DNA from: JAKVAV01 sp047633195
GTDB lineage: Bacteria > Bacteroidota > Bacteroidia > Flavobacteriales_D > Cryomorphaceae
Length of the DNA stretch: 64,000 bases
Direction: 5' to 3'
NCBI GenBank assembly: GCA_047633195.1
Contig: JBLIEU010000009.1
Location: 1-64,000, forward strand
Position numbers and translations under genes: made by a program. Shown here piece by piece: positions 54,975-62,728 of the stretch (the stretch's first letter is position 1; every line of letters starts with the position of its first letter). The notes under the pieces are model-generated. The model was not told where the DNA came from and did no database searches. It worked only from the letters and a program-made list of their open reading frames with translations.

Positions 54975-55027
54975 CTTGACTCTATTGTCAAGCTTTAATT
55001 AAACCCGTCTCCCTTTTTCTATATTTG
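54975..55027 (+). promoter_or_regulatory. Dyad and -7 element upstream of fabI
   Basis: Inverted repeat CTTGAC-TCTATT-GTCAAG (54975-54992) lies 27 nt before TATATTTG (55020-55027), which is 26 nt upstream of the fabI ATG. Another dyad TTGCAG-AG-CTGCAA sits at 54929-54942. No TTG stands at the standard -33 distance. A regulator of fatty-acid synthesis could bind the dyad; this is inference. Confidence 0.4.
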
Positions 55028-55053
55028 TTGCCATAAACAGCAAAGTCAAAATA

Positions 55054-55869
55054 ATGGCCAATAACCTACTCAAAGGAAAAAAAGGAATCATTTTCGGAGC
55101 ATTGAACGATATGTCAATCGCTTGGAAAGTGGCAGAACAAGCACACGAACAAGGCGCTGAATTTGTATTGACCAATGCTCCAATTGCATTGAGAATGGGT
55201 GAGATTAATACGTTAGCAGAAAAGTGCGGCAATGCGCTTGTAATTCCTGCCGATGCCACCAGTAACGAGGATCTTTCGAATCTTTTTGATAAGACCACAG
55301 AGCATTTTGGAGGAAAGATTGATTTCGTCCTTCACTCTATCGGAATGTCACCAAACGTGAGGAAGGGTAAGCACTACACAGCTACCAACTATGATTTTTA
55401 CCACAAGACACTCGATATCTCGGCTATGAGTTTGCATCGAGTGCTAAAAACGGCCTACGAAAAAGATGCCATCAATGACTGGGGATCTGTAGTAGCGCTT
55501 TCTTATATCGCGGCGCAGAGAGTATTTCCTGATTACAACGATATGGCTGATGCCAAGTCTTTGTTGGAAAGCATTGCTAGAAGCTTCGGATACCACTACG
55601 GTGTGAAGAATAAGGTGCGAATCAACACCATTTCTCAATCGCCTACGGTAACTACTGCTGGAAGCGGTGTGAAAGGTTTTGACGAGTTTGTGGCTTACGC
55701 TGAAAGCATGAGCCCACTTGGAAATGCGAGTTCCGAAGATTGCGCCAATTATGTAATCAGCCTTTTCAGCGATTTCACGAAGTATGTGACGATGCAGAAC
55801 CTTTTTCACGACGGTGGATTCAGTTTCACAGGAGTGTCTGAAGACGTTATTGGCCGATTCGCGAAGTAG
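55054..55869 (+). CDS. fabI: Enoyl-[acyl-carrier-protein] reductase (NADH)
   Basis: 271 residues, last step of the fatty-acid elongation cycle. N-terminal GKKGIIFGALNDMSIAWKVA (NAD-binding with the SIAW motif of FabI), VLHSIGMSPNVRKGKHYTAT, and the catalytic pair in PDYNDMADAKSLLESIAR (Tyr-x6-Lys). INTISQSPTVTTAGSGVKGF and NLFHDGGFSFTGVS complete the fold. Triclosan-target type. Ends 2 bp before the convergent channel gene. Confidence 0.95.
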   Translation: MANNLLKGKKGIIFGALNDMSIAWKVAEQAHEQGAEFVLTNAPIALRMGEINTLAEKCGNALVIPADATSNEDLSNLFDKTTEHFGGKIDFVLHSIGMSPNVRKGKHYTATNYDFYHKTLDISAMSLHRVLKTAYEKDAINDWGSVVALSYIAAQRVFPDYNDMADAKSLLESIARSFGYHYGVKNKVRINTISQSPTVTTAGSGVKGFDEFVAYAESMSPLGNASSEDCANYVISLFSDFTKYVTMQNLFHDGGFSFTGVSEDVIGRFAK

Positions 55870-55871
55870 GT

Positions 55872-56969
55872 TTATTCCAATTCGTACTCAGCCAATGCAG
55901 TTTTCCATTCCAAGGTCTCAATACGCTTAATAATGGCAAGATTGAGTGGCTTTCTAGTTTTCCCCAAGGGTAAAGCGTAAGCATAGTATTGTGTTAAGAA
56001 TCTCGCAGGCGTTACCATTACCTCGTATTGAAGTTTGTTTTCGGAAATCTGATACCTGAGCAATGGTTCATCATAAACGAAAGCATCCACTTCACCTGAA
56101 GCCACCATTTCCAATGCCTCGTCGGCCGACGCGACACTGCTTGAGATGATTTTTTTCGATGCCAAATAATTGTAGGATGTTGAACTGCTTATGGTGACCA
56201 CTTTCGAATCTTTCAAATCGTCTAGATTGCTAATGTCCAATGAAAGCTGTCCCACTGTCAATGAAGAGGCAATGGATGCCGTGAATCCACTTATGATAAT
56301 AATAGCTGTAAACATCCAAATAAGGCCGATTACTCGACCACCTACGCTTTTAGGGGATTTATCTCCGTAGCCCACAGTAGTCATGGTTACGGCGCTCCAC
56401 CAAAAGGAGTCCCAAAGTCCCTTAGGGTCTTTACTAAACTCTTCCTCGTTATGCTTGCGTTCAAAGATCCAAGCTAAAAACCCGAAAATTAGAATGATAA
56501 AGGCCAACAAGGCCACTGCTGTCCAAAACTGCCAGGAGAAAATGTTTTGCAATAACCTCATGATGGGTGCCAATTGCTCTTTCTTTACTGCAATTGCCAA
56601 GTTCGTGATGAAGAAAGGTTGAGTGAATTCCATATTGGTCAATCGCTCAGGTGTTACGGTCAACGGATTTATGGAGATGTCAACCTCGTTATTCTCAACA
56701 GCTTTCAGTAAAGAGGATAGGTCTGGATACTGTTTGTATTCGAATTTTACCTGCAAATCGGAAGCAACTCGCTCCCATAGAAAAATGCTAAGTCCTTCGA
56801 ATTCGCCTTCTACCGCAGTTTCGATAATGAAGGGCTCACTCGTTTTTATTCCAACCCTTACTACTTGGTCATGCGGGAATTGAGGCACCGTGTCAAGATA
56901 TTGCCGTACCTGCCCGAAAGAAGGTTGAAGGGTGCTTAGGAAGAAGAGGCTAATGAAAAATGTTCGCAT
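55872..56969 (-). CDS. Prokaryotic ionotropic glutamate receptor-like potassium channel
   Basis: 365 residues, signal peptide MRTFFISLFFLSTLQPSFG. The periplasmic amino-acid-binding lobe 1 (RVGIKTSEPFIIETAVEGEF, then NNEVDISINPLTVTPERLTN) is interrupted after IAVKK by a channel: M1 (FWTAVALLAFIILIFGFLAW), pore with WSAVTMTTVGYGDKSP (selectivity filter TTVGYGD, ~197-203) and M2 (VIGLIWMFTAIIIISGFTAS). Lobe 2 then follows (DSKVVTISSSTSYNYLASKK, VDAFVYDEPLLRYQIS). This is the GluR0 layout: a ligand-gated K+ channel without the vertebrate N-terminal domain or M4. The ligand is unknown. Confidence 0.9.
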   Translation of the reverse strand: MRTFFISLFFLSTLQPSFGQVRQYLDTVPQFPHDQVVRVGIKTSEPFIIETAVEGEFEGLSIFLWERVASDLQVKFEYKQYPDLSSLLKAVENNEVDISINPLTVTPERLTNMEFTQPFFITNLAIAVKKEQLAPIMRLLQNIFSWQFWTAVALLAFIILIFGFLAWIFERKHNEEEFSKDPKGLWDSFWWSAVTMTTVGYGDKSPKSVGGRVIGLIWMFTAIIIISGFTASIASSLTVGQLSLDISNLDDLKDSKVVTISSSTSYNYLASKKIISSSVASADEALEMVASGEVDAFVYDEPLLRYQISENKLQYEVMVTPARFLTQYYAYALPLGKTRKPLNLAIIKRIETLEWKTALAEYELE

Positions 56970-56995
56970 CTATTCAGATCTTTTATTCGGTAATT

Positions 56996-57622
56996 TTATT
57001 CGGTCAACATTTCAGCAAGTTCTTTGAGCATCATAGCTGTTGCTCCCCAAACAGTGTGACCCAGAATATCGAAATACTTGACTTCAAGTTCCGAATGGGC
57101 AATTTGGACAAATATGGGTTTTTCCTTAATGGAACTTTCTGCTAAAATCAATTTAAGTGGCGCTTCAATAATTTCGGCTACCTCTAAGGTGTCGGGCTTG
57201 AAATTAGGTCTTTCCATCGAATAGCCCACAAAAGGAGAAACCAGAAACCGACTAGGTGGAATGTAGACTTTTGAAAGGGGTCCAACTATTGTCACATTTT
57301 CGGGATGTATATTCATCTCTTCATGGGCTTCTCGAAGAGCCGTCTGTACTAAGTCTTTGTCTGTTTGCTCGTACTTTCCTCCAGGGAAACTCACTTGTCC
57401 GCTATGCGCTCCGTGGTATGTGTTTCTGAGCATAAGCGCCACGTGAGGTTCGTTTTCTTTAGGGTAGAGGAGGGCCAATACAGCCCCTTTCCTCGCATGG
57501 GGGTCTACCTTTTCCACATCTGTAGCTTTTGGTCTCAGGTAGTTGATCATCTTCCTGTGCGCATCCCATCCCGGCAGAGGACGTTCTATGGCTTTTTGTA
57601 TTCTTAAAATAAGTTCATCCAC
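56996..57622 (-). CDS. Nudix hydrolase (CoA pyrophosphatase type)
   Basis: 208 residues. Nudix box GGKYEQTDKDLVQTALREAH followed by EEMNI. The segment before it, LMLRNTYHGAHSGQVSFPGG, matches the NuDC/CoA-diphosphatase UPF0035 pattern. Starts at GTG 57622, supported by a TAATTTTG element exactly 4 nt upstream. Divergent from aat; the two start codons are 62 bp apart. Confidence 0.9.
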   Translation of the reverse strand: MDELILRIQKAIERPLPGWDAHRKMINYLRPKATDVEKVDPHARKGAVLALLYPKENEPHVALMLRNTYHGAHSGQVSFPGGKYEQTDKDLVQTALREAHEEMNIHPENVTIVGPLSKVYIPPSRFLVSPFVGYSMERPNFKPDTLEVAEIIEAPLKLILAESSIKEKPIFVQIAHSELEVKYFDILGHTVWGATAMMLKELAEMLTE

Positions 57623-57626
57623 AATC

Positions 57627-57680
57627 CAAAATTACTTCTTTAATCCATTCCCATTCTTCATTGTTCGAACTCTATATTTG
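57627..57680. promoter_or_regulatory. Divergent leaderless promoters of the Nudix gene and aat
   Basis: Minus strand: TAATTTTG (57634-57627), GATT, GTG start of the Nudix gene. Plus strand: TATATTTG (57673-57680), CGTC, ATG of aat at 57685. Both have exactly 4 nt between element and start codon. No good -33 TTG in either direction. Confidence 0.55.
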
Positions 57681-57684
57681 CGTC

Positions 57685-58368
57685 ATGCCTGTTTATGGTT
57701 TAGATCCTGAGTACTTAACCTTTCCCGATCCAGAAGATGCCAGTGAAGATGGTCTTCTTGCGGTCGGTGGACTATTAAGAGAAGACTGGGTGCTGAAGGC
57801 CTACGAGATGGGTATTTTCCCTTGGTTCAATGAGGGTGATCCCATCCTTTGGTGGAGTGTCGATCCGCGAAGTGTCCTCTTCTTTGATAACCTGCGTGTG
57901 CAGAAGAGTATGCGGACCTATTTAAATTCCGATAGATACCTCTTTACATTAGATACGGCTTTTGAAGAAGTTATGAAATCGTGCGCAAATGCGCCAGGAA
58001 GAGGTAGGTCGCATACTTGGATCAGTGAAGAAATGATGGATGTCTATACCTCTTTGCACCGAATGGGAATAGCACATAGCGCCGAAGTATGGCATGATGG
58101 AAATCTTGTGGGTGGACTCTACGGTCTTAGTCTGGGGCGTGCTTTTTTTGGCGAAAGCATGTTTAGCAATGAGAAGAATATGTCCAAATTGGCCTTTATA
58201 CGACTTTGCGAATTTTTAGAGGAACGGAATTTTGATTTTGTGGATTGTCAAGTTCCTACTTCTCACCTGGAGGGCTTGGGAGCTAGGAACATTTCAAGAA
58301 CCGAATACATTCAATTGCTAAAGAAGGCATTGGAAGCCCCGACCAGTTCTGGGAAGTGGAATATTTAA
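57685..58368 (+). CDS. aat: Leucyl/phenylalanyl-tRNA-protein transferase
   Basis: About 227 residues from the ATG at 57685 (MPVYGLDPEYLTFPDPEDAS). Adds Leu or Phe to N-terminal Arg/Lys of proteins, marking them for ClpSAP degradation (N-degron pathway). Motifs: GLLAVGGLLREDWVLKAYEM, GIFPWFNEGDPILWWSVDPR, LVGGLYGLSLGRAFFGESMF and FVDCQVPTSHLEGLGA. The upstream start at 57661 would include the promoter. Its stop interlocks with the response-regulator stop. Confidence 0.95.
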   Translation: MPVYGLDPEYLTFPDPEDASEDGLLAVGGLLREDWVLKAYEMGIFPWFNEGDPILWWSVDPRSVLFFDNLRVQKSMRTYLNSDRYLFTLDTAFEEVMKSCANAPGRGRSHTWISEEMMDVYTSLHRMGIAHSAEVWHDGNLVGGLYGLSLGRAFFGESMFSNEKNMSKLAFIRLCEFLEERNFDFVDCQVPTSHLEGLGARNISRTEYIQLLKKALEAPTSSGKWNI

Positions 58369-58760
58369 TAAATATCAGAAATTTTCTGCATTGTCTTAAG
58401 CTGTTCTGAAGTGACGGGTTTAGAGAAAAAAGTCTTGACAGAAACATAGGTGCTTGCCTGATCAAAATCCGCCTGATTGATTGTAGACGACAATATGCAA
58501 ATAGGCACTCTAGCGGCACCGTTATCGCATAGTTTGCTATATTCATCTAGAAAAGCCCAGCCATCCATAACAGGCATATTTAGGTCTAGGATGATTAAGT
58601 CTGGTTTTTCACTCGAAGCGTTCTGTCCATTTTTAAGATAATTTATGGCCTCTAAGCCATTCCTAGATTCGTTCACAATCTCTATGTCTCCAATTTTTTC
58701 GATTTGTTTTCGAAAAATAAAGAGGAAAGTAGAATCATCGTCAACAACCATTATCCTCAT
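58365..58760 (-). CDS. Single-domain response regulator
   Basis: 131 residues, receiver domain only. Acidic pocket VVDDD near residue 6-9, phosphoacceptor Asp59 (LIILDLNMPVMDGW), Ser/Thr at ILSSTI and Lys in FFSKPVTSEQL. No output domain. Encoded 58 bp downstream of a sensor kinase on the same strand, so it is the likely phosphorylation partner. Confidence 0.93.
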   Translation of the reverse strand: MRIMVVDDDSTFLFIFRKQIEKIGDIEIVNESRNGLEAINYLKNGQNASSEKPDLIILDLNMPVMDGWAFLDEYSKLCDNGAARVPICILSSTINQADFDQASTYVSVKTFFSKPVTSEQLKTMQKISDIY

Positions 58761-58818
58761 AGTCCCTTGGTGTTCCTTTTCGATAAGACTCTATTTAGAA
58801 CCGCTGTTTTCATTTTCT

Positions 58819-60699
58819 TTAAGAGTTCTGCTTGTTCATCAAAAATACCGTGAAGCAAGTTCCTTCGTTTGGTTTACTTTCTGCAGAGATACTGCTGCCA
58901 TGTGTAGTAAGTTGTTTCTTTACCAGATACAAACCCATTCCTCTTCCTTCAGTATGGCTGTGAAATCTTTTGTACATACCAAAGAGATTCTCCCCGTATT
59001 TTTTAAGGTCAATTCCTAACCCATTGTCCTTAAAAACCAGCTTAAAAAGGTTATTTGATTGTGAAGCATGAATTTCAATGATCGGATCGACTTCTTCTCT
59101 TCTATATTTTATTGCATTCGAGATCAAATTCAAAAATAGATTCTCTAGATGAGATTTATTGTAGTTGATGCTCTCTACTTCAAAAGTTGTTTGGATTTGA
59201 AAATTGGTTGTTCTAATTTTTTCGCTCAGTTGAAGTTTGACGCCCTCTACTAAATTATTCAGGTTAATGGCATTGAATTCCATTGGTTCTTTGGCCCGAA
59301 CGCGCAACACTTGATGCATCTCATCCAAGGTCAAATTCAGTTTTTCTACTGTTTTTGAAAACTTGTCCAGAATAACTTTATTCATTGCATCGGCTGGGTT
59401 TTCGTGGTCGTAATGATCCAAAAGACCAATAAGATTAGCCACAGGAGCTCTTAAGTTATGGCTAGCAATATGAGCGAATTCGTTCAATTCTTCTGACTTT
59501 TGCTCCAATGAGGCAACCACTTTTTCAAGCTGATCGCGAGACTGAATGGTCTCTGTGATATCCAGAGCGATACCCAAGGTGAAATAGCCTTGATCGTCTG
59601 TGAGCATGCACGTATTAATTACAAGGTGTCTTGACTCACCATTTTTAGTTTTCACCTCCAATTGGTAAGACTTCTGAGAATGGTCGCCAAGCTTCCTTGC
59701 TAGCATCGACTGAACTGCTTTATGATCGGCATCAATAATCAATCTAAGCATATCAAAATCAGTAGATAAAAACTCTTCCGAGGTGTAACCGATCATTTTG
59801 CAGAACTGGTCATTCACATATTCAAATACCTCATTTCGGTGAATGTAAAGACCTCCAAAAGCGTTTTTTACAAAACTTTGGTACTTCGCTTCGGTAAACC
59901 CAATTTTCTGAATGGTCCGGGAGCGTTGGATACTCGTTGCGGCAATGGATGCGATGGCCTCTAAGAGATTGGTATCTTCCTCTGTGAAATAATTTTTCTC
60001 GGGGTGCTCCGAATCGATGACTCCAATCACCTCACTGCCAACTATTATAGGAACGGCTATTTCTGAAAATCTTTGAGCGTCATCAATCACATATCGACTA
60101 TCTTTTGAAGTATCTCTGATCACGATTGTTTTCTTTTCGATTGCAGCCGCACCTACTATTCCTTGTCCAAATTTCAGGCTGATAGGATCTTTGATGCTCC
60201 CCTGAAGTGTTTTTGTATTTTTGGGACCGTGTGCTGCTTTTTGTAGAAGAAGCTGCTCTTTTCGGTCTACTATGTATACCACGCAATCGACAAAAGAGAG
60301 CCTCGAAATGGCTTCGCTTACGATTATTTTAGCCACATCATCTTCTGTGCGAGCCTCAAGTAAAGCCATCGAAAACGAATTAATAACAGCCAAATACGTT
60401 TGGTGTTTTACGATTTCTGAAATATCAGTCCCGTAAATATCCACAAACTGTTCATTTTCTCTAGGGCAGAAGATGAAATTGAAATGGCAATTCCCTAGGT
60501 GAAATGTCTTTTTCTTTGTAGTCTTTGTTTGGATGGCAAGCGTTCCAAAATCCAAAAAACTTTTGAGGTAAACCTTATGATCATTGTGGCTTTTGCATAA
60601 TCTCAGCACTTCCTCAGCCGCTCCGTTTGAGTACTCAAAATTTCCGTTTAGACCCATGGTGAAAACGGGATTGGGATTACGATTGGGATAAAAATTCAA
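58819..60699 (-). CDS. PAS-GAF-PAS sensor histidine kinase
   Basis: 626 residues, no membrane segments. PAS 1 ~1-110 (NPNPVFTMGLNGNFEYSNGA), GAF ~120-275 (FGQGIVGAAAIEKKTIVIRD), PAS 2 ~280-400 (YIHRNEVFEYVNDQFCKMIG) with a PAC part, then HisKA-like with His414 (FAHIASHNLRAPVANLIGLL) and HATPase with N-box NLISNAIKYR, G1 DNGLGIDLKK and G2 GRGMGLYLVKKQL. TTG start. Cytoplasmic sensing of an unknown signal. Co-transcribed with the single-domain response regulator. Confidence 0.92.
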   Translation of the reverse strand: MNFYPNRNPNPVFTMGLNGNFEYSNGAAEEVLRLCKSHNDHKVYLKSFLDFGTLAIQTKTTKKKTFHLGNCHFNFIFCPRENEQFVDIYGTDISEIVKHQTYLAVINSFSMALLEARTEDDVAKIIVSEAISRLSFVDCVVYIVDRKEQLLLQKAAHGPKNTKTLQGSIKDPISLKFGQGIVGAAAIEKKTIVIRDTSKDSRYVIDDAQRFSEIAVPIIVGSEVIGVIDSEHPEKNYFTEEDTNLLEAIASIAATSIQRSRTIQKIGFTEAKYQSFVKNAFGGLYIHRNEVFEYVNDQFCKMIGYTSEEFLSTDFDMLRLIIDADHKAVQSMLARKLGDHSQKSYQLEVKTKNGESRHLVINTCMLTDDQGYFTLGIALDITETIQSRDQLEKVVASLEQKSEELNEFAHIASHNLRAPVANLIGLLDHYDHENPADAMNKVILDKFSKTVEKLNLTLDEMHQVLRVRAKEPMEFNAINLNNLVEGVKLQLSEKIRTTNFQIQTTFEVESINYNKSHLENLFLNLISNAIKYRREEVDPIIEIHASQSNNLFKLVFKDNGLGIDLKKYGENLFGMYKRFHSHTEGRGMGLYLVKKQLTTHGSSISAESKPNEGTCFTVFLMNKQNS

Positions 60700-60938
60700 T
60701 TCTTTGTTCCTTCTTATCTGTTAGATAATTAGATGTATTTAATTGTTTACCTGTTTAGTACGATATGTTACCTCCTAAGGTTTGGTCACCTCACAACTCT
60801 TTTCATGAGGCAATTTCTTAATTAAAATAGATTAGTATCAAAATATTAGATGTAGCTCGACTGAAGGAAGACGAATGAAATATTCCACGCTACAAATGGA
60901 TAATTGGAAGAAGGGAAAGGGTGAAGAATGAAGCTAAA

Positions 60939-61661
60939 TTAATTCTTGAAAATGAATTTAGTACTCAATCGAATACCCGTTGAATAGAAGCTGGAGATAT
61001 AAATTCCATCAATCGGGTTGAAGTTCAATGTAAACTGATCCTTTTCGGCAGTTAGCAGTGCTGAGAACACCTCCTGTCCAACGATATTGAAGATTCTCAA
61101 TTCTCCATTGAGCTTTAAAGGCTTATTGACCACAATACCTCGATCTCCTTGATAAACGCGAAAACTTTCGTTTCTCATTTCATCACTCACGCTTGTAGCA
61201 CCTAGGCTTAAAGCGGTGGATGATGCTGTCGAAAAATTAGCTCCTTGATAAACGATTTCGCGGGTTGACGGATGGATTACATAATAAATGGGTGTTCCCG
61301 TTAATAGCCAATGCTCATCCAAATCAAGAAAAGAAAAGATGGTTTCATCCCAAGAATAGGTTGAATTCCAGTTCGCAATGTTTTGACAAGTTGGTATAGC
61401 TGAAGAATAAAGATTGATTATGGCGGCCCATACTTCAACGTTACCAGTATTTGCTTGAGCAAACTCTATAACATCATCAGCTTGATTTTGACAAATACCA
61501 CAATCAAAACCTTTAGAGGCGACAAGCAAGGGTAGACCTTCATCCCCAGCCTGATAAATACTACGGGATTCTCCTTCGCAATTTGTTTCTGTGCGGTCCG
61601 AAACTTGAGCAACAGAAGAAATAGTGAAGACCAAAAGAATGAGGGTATAAAGGTGTTTCAT
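60939..61661 (-). CDS. Secreted thioredoxin-fold-like protein with type IX sorting domain
   Basis: 240 residues, signal peptide MKHLYTLILLVFTISSVAQ. The N-terminal part has LPLLVASKGFDCGICQNQAD with Cys54-Gly-Ile-Cys57 after a beta strand, as in redoxin/AhpC-like domains, but no further catalytic signature. The last ~75 residues (IFNIVGQEVFSALLTAEKDQ, then GIYISSFYSTGIRLSTKFIF) are a type A sorting domain for the type IX secretion system. A TACTTTTG element lies upstream of the ATG. Function unknown; a surface-exposed thiol protein is inferred. Confidence 0.75.
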   Translation of the reverse strand: MKHLYTLILLVFTISSVAQVSDRTETNCEGESRSIYQAGDEGLPLLVASKGFDCGICQNQADDVIEFAQANTGNVEVWAAIINLYSSAIPTCQNIANWNSTYSWDETIFSFLDLDEHWLLTGTPIYYVIHPSTREIVYQGANFSTASSTALSLGATSVSDEMRNESFRVYQGDRGIVVNKPLKLNGELRIFNIVGQEVFSALLTAEKDQFTLNFNPIDGIYISSFYSTGIRLSTKFIFKN

Positions 61662-61738
61662 AATTCATATTTTATCAAAAGTAGTGTTTCAAAATGCTCG
61701 AAGAAAAAAGAGTTATAAAATCATAAACCCGTTGTCGT

Positions 61739-62479
61739 TTAAGCGACGGCATTGCGCGTTCGCTTCTTTACATTTTCTTGAACATGTCCTTCGATTTTAT
61801 TCAAACTTTGGAACAATTGTTCGAAGCTCTCAATGACGAAGTATTTGTCTTGAATCTTCATATTGTCATAGTCTTGCTCCAATACAGAGGCTACATCAAA
61901 TTCAAGGTGTTCGGGTTCATCAGAAAGGCTAAATTTTGTTTCTTCATGAGAAGAGAGAATTCCTGCTCCGTATATTTTTAATATTCCATCTTCTCTTATT
62001 AGTCCAAACTCTATGGTAAACCAATACATTCTTCCAAGCATCTCAATAGACTCAGGATCATCTAGGTATTTCATAGAAATATCAGCCAATCCTTTGAAGA
62101 AAGCGCAGAAAGTGGGATTGCTCAGAAGAGGCACGTGACCGAAAACATCATGGAACATATCGGGTTCATCCAAGTAGTCCAATTCCGACATCTTCCTGAG
62201 CCAACTGGTAGCGCTGAAGGCTTTGTTGGACAAAAGCGGAAAAAACTCTTCATTCGGTACGATGTTAGGCACTACAGAAAGTTGCCAACCTGATTGTTCC
62301 TTCAAAATCGCATTGACTTCTTTGAAGTCGGGTATTTTGTCAGATCTGAACCCGACCAAATCAACCGCTTCAAGGTAAGATTGAGAAGCTAGTTCTGGAA
62401 GTATCTTCATCTGCCGTTCAAAGAGCGTTCTCCACACTTTAAAGTCTTCCGCTGTGTACTTGCTGTAATTCTGTTCCAT
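61739..62479 (-). CDS. phhA: Phenylalanine 4-monooxygenase
   Basis: 246 residues, bacterial non-regulated aromatic amino acid hydroxylase length. Converts Phe to Tyr using tetrahydrobiopterin, O2 and Fe(II). Iron ligands His110 and His115 (MFHDVFGHVPLLSNPTF) and Glu157 (FTIEFGL); pterin site around GWQLSVVPNIVPNEEFFPLL. ATG 14 nt downstream of an intrinsic terminator and downstream of a Tyr/Phe-rich leader peptide, which indicates attenuation by aromatic amino acid supply. No other gene reads into this unit. Confidence 0.95.
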   Translation of the reverse strand: MEQNYSKYTAEDFKVWRTLFERQMKILPELASQSYLEAVDLVGFRSDKIPDFKEVNAILKEQSGWQLSVVPNIVPNEEFFPLLSNKAFSATSWLRKMSELDYLDEPDMFHDVFGHVPLLSNPTFCAFFKGLADISMKYLDDPESIEMLGRMYWFTIEFGLIREDGILKIYGAGILSSHEETKFSLSDEPEHLEFDVASVLEQDYDNMKIQDKYFVIESFEQLFQSLNKIEGHVQENVKKRTRNAVA

Positions 62480-62493
62480 TAATTCTTGGATAT

Positions 62494-62522
62494 AAAAAAA
62501 CCCGACTCAAAAAGAATCGGGT
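62494..62522 (-). terminator. Attenuator terminator in the phhA leader
   Basis: Minus strand: ACCCGATTC-TTTTT-GAGTCGGGT, a 9-bp stem (one G-U) and 5-nt loop, followed by a T run. No minus-strand gene ends upstream, since the next gene is divergent, so this terminator can only act on phhA's own leader RNA. Its 5' arm ACCCGAT is also complementary to codons 14-16 of the leader peptide ORF. Confidence 0.85.
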
Positions 62523-62547
62523 CGAATAAGTTATTTTGACATACCTA

Positions 62548-62601
62548 CTACATAAACCCGATAAGAATAAAGCTATAATAATATGTCATTGTTAAATACA
62601 T
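62548..62601 (-). CDS. Tyr/Phe-rich leader peptide of phhA
   Basis: 17 codons and TAG: MYLTMTYYYSFILIGFM. Tyr at 2, 7, 8 and 9; Phe at 11 and 16. The ATG lies 4 nt after the -7 element TAAATTTG, so translation would start at the very 5' end of the RNA. Codons 14-16 (ATCGGGTT on this strand, 62562-62555) can pair with ACCCGAT in the terminator's 5' arm (62522-62516), making an antiterminator. A ribosome stalled at Tyr7-9 leaves that segment free; one that reaches the stop codon covers it. Too short to be called by gene finders. Confidence 0.8.
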   Translation of the reverse strand: MYLTMTYYYSFILIGFM

Positions 62602-62605
62602 GATT

Positions 62606-62635
62606 CAAATTTATTACCTTTTACTCAATAATCAA
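62606..62635 (-). promoter_or_regulatory. Promoter of the phhA leader transcript
   Basis: Minus strand TTG (62635-62633), 19-nt spacer, TAAATTTG (62613-62606). Consensus Bacteroidota spacing. The leader-peptide ATG is 4 nt downstream of the -7 element. Confidence 0.75.
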
Positions 62636-62728
62636 TGATTCGTTTCAGGAAAGGTTCGTTTTTACCAGCGATCTTTTGCTACTGCCGCAAAGAAACACTT
62701 GCTTTGTTAGAGTCAAAATTGGAAATCC

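Noticed and set aside
62494..62522. Terminator upstream of phhA as the end of some upstream minus-strand gene
   Set aside because: The next gene is on the plus strand from 62729, so no minus-strand gene ends there; the only RNA that can contain it is phhA's own leader.
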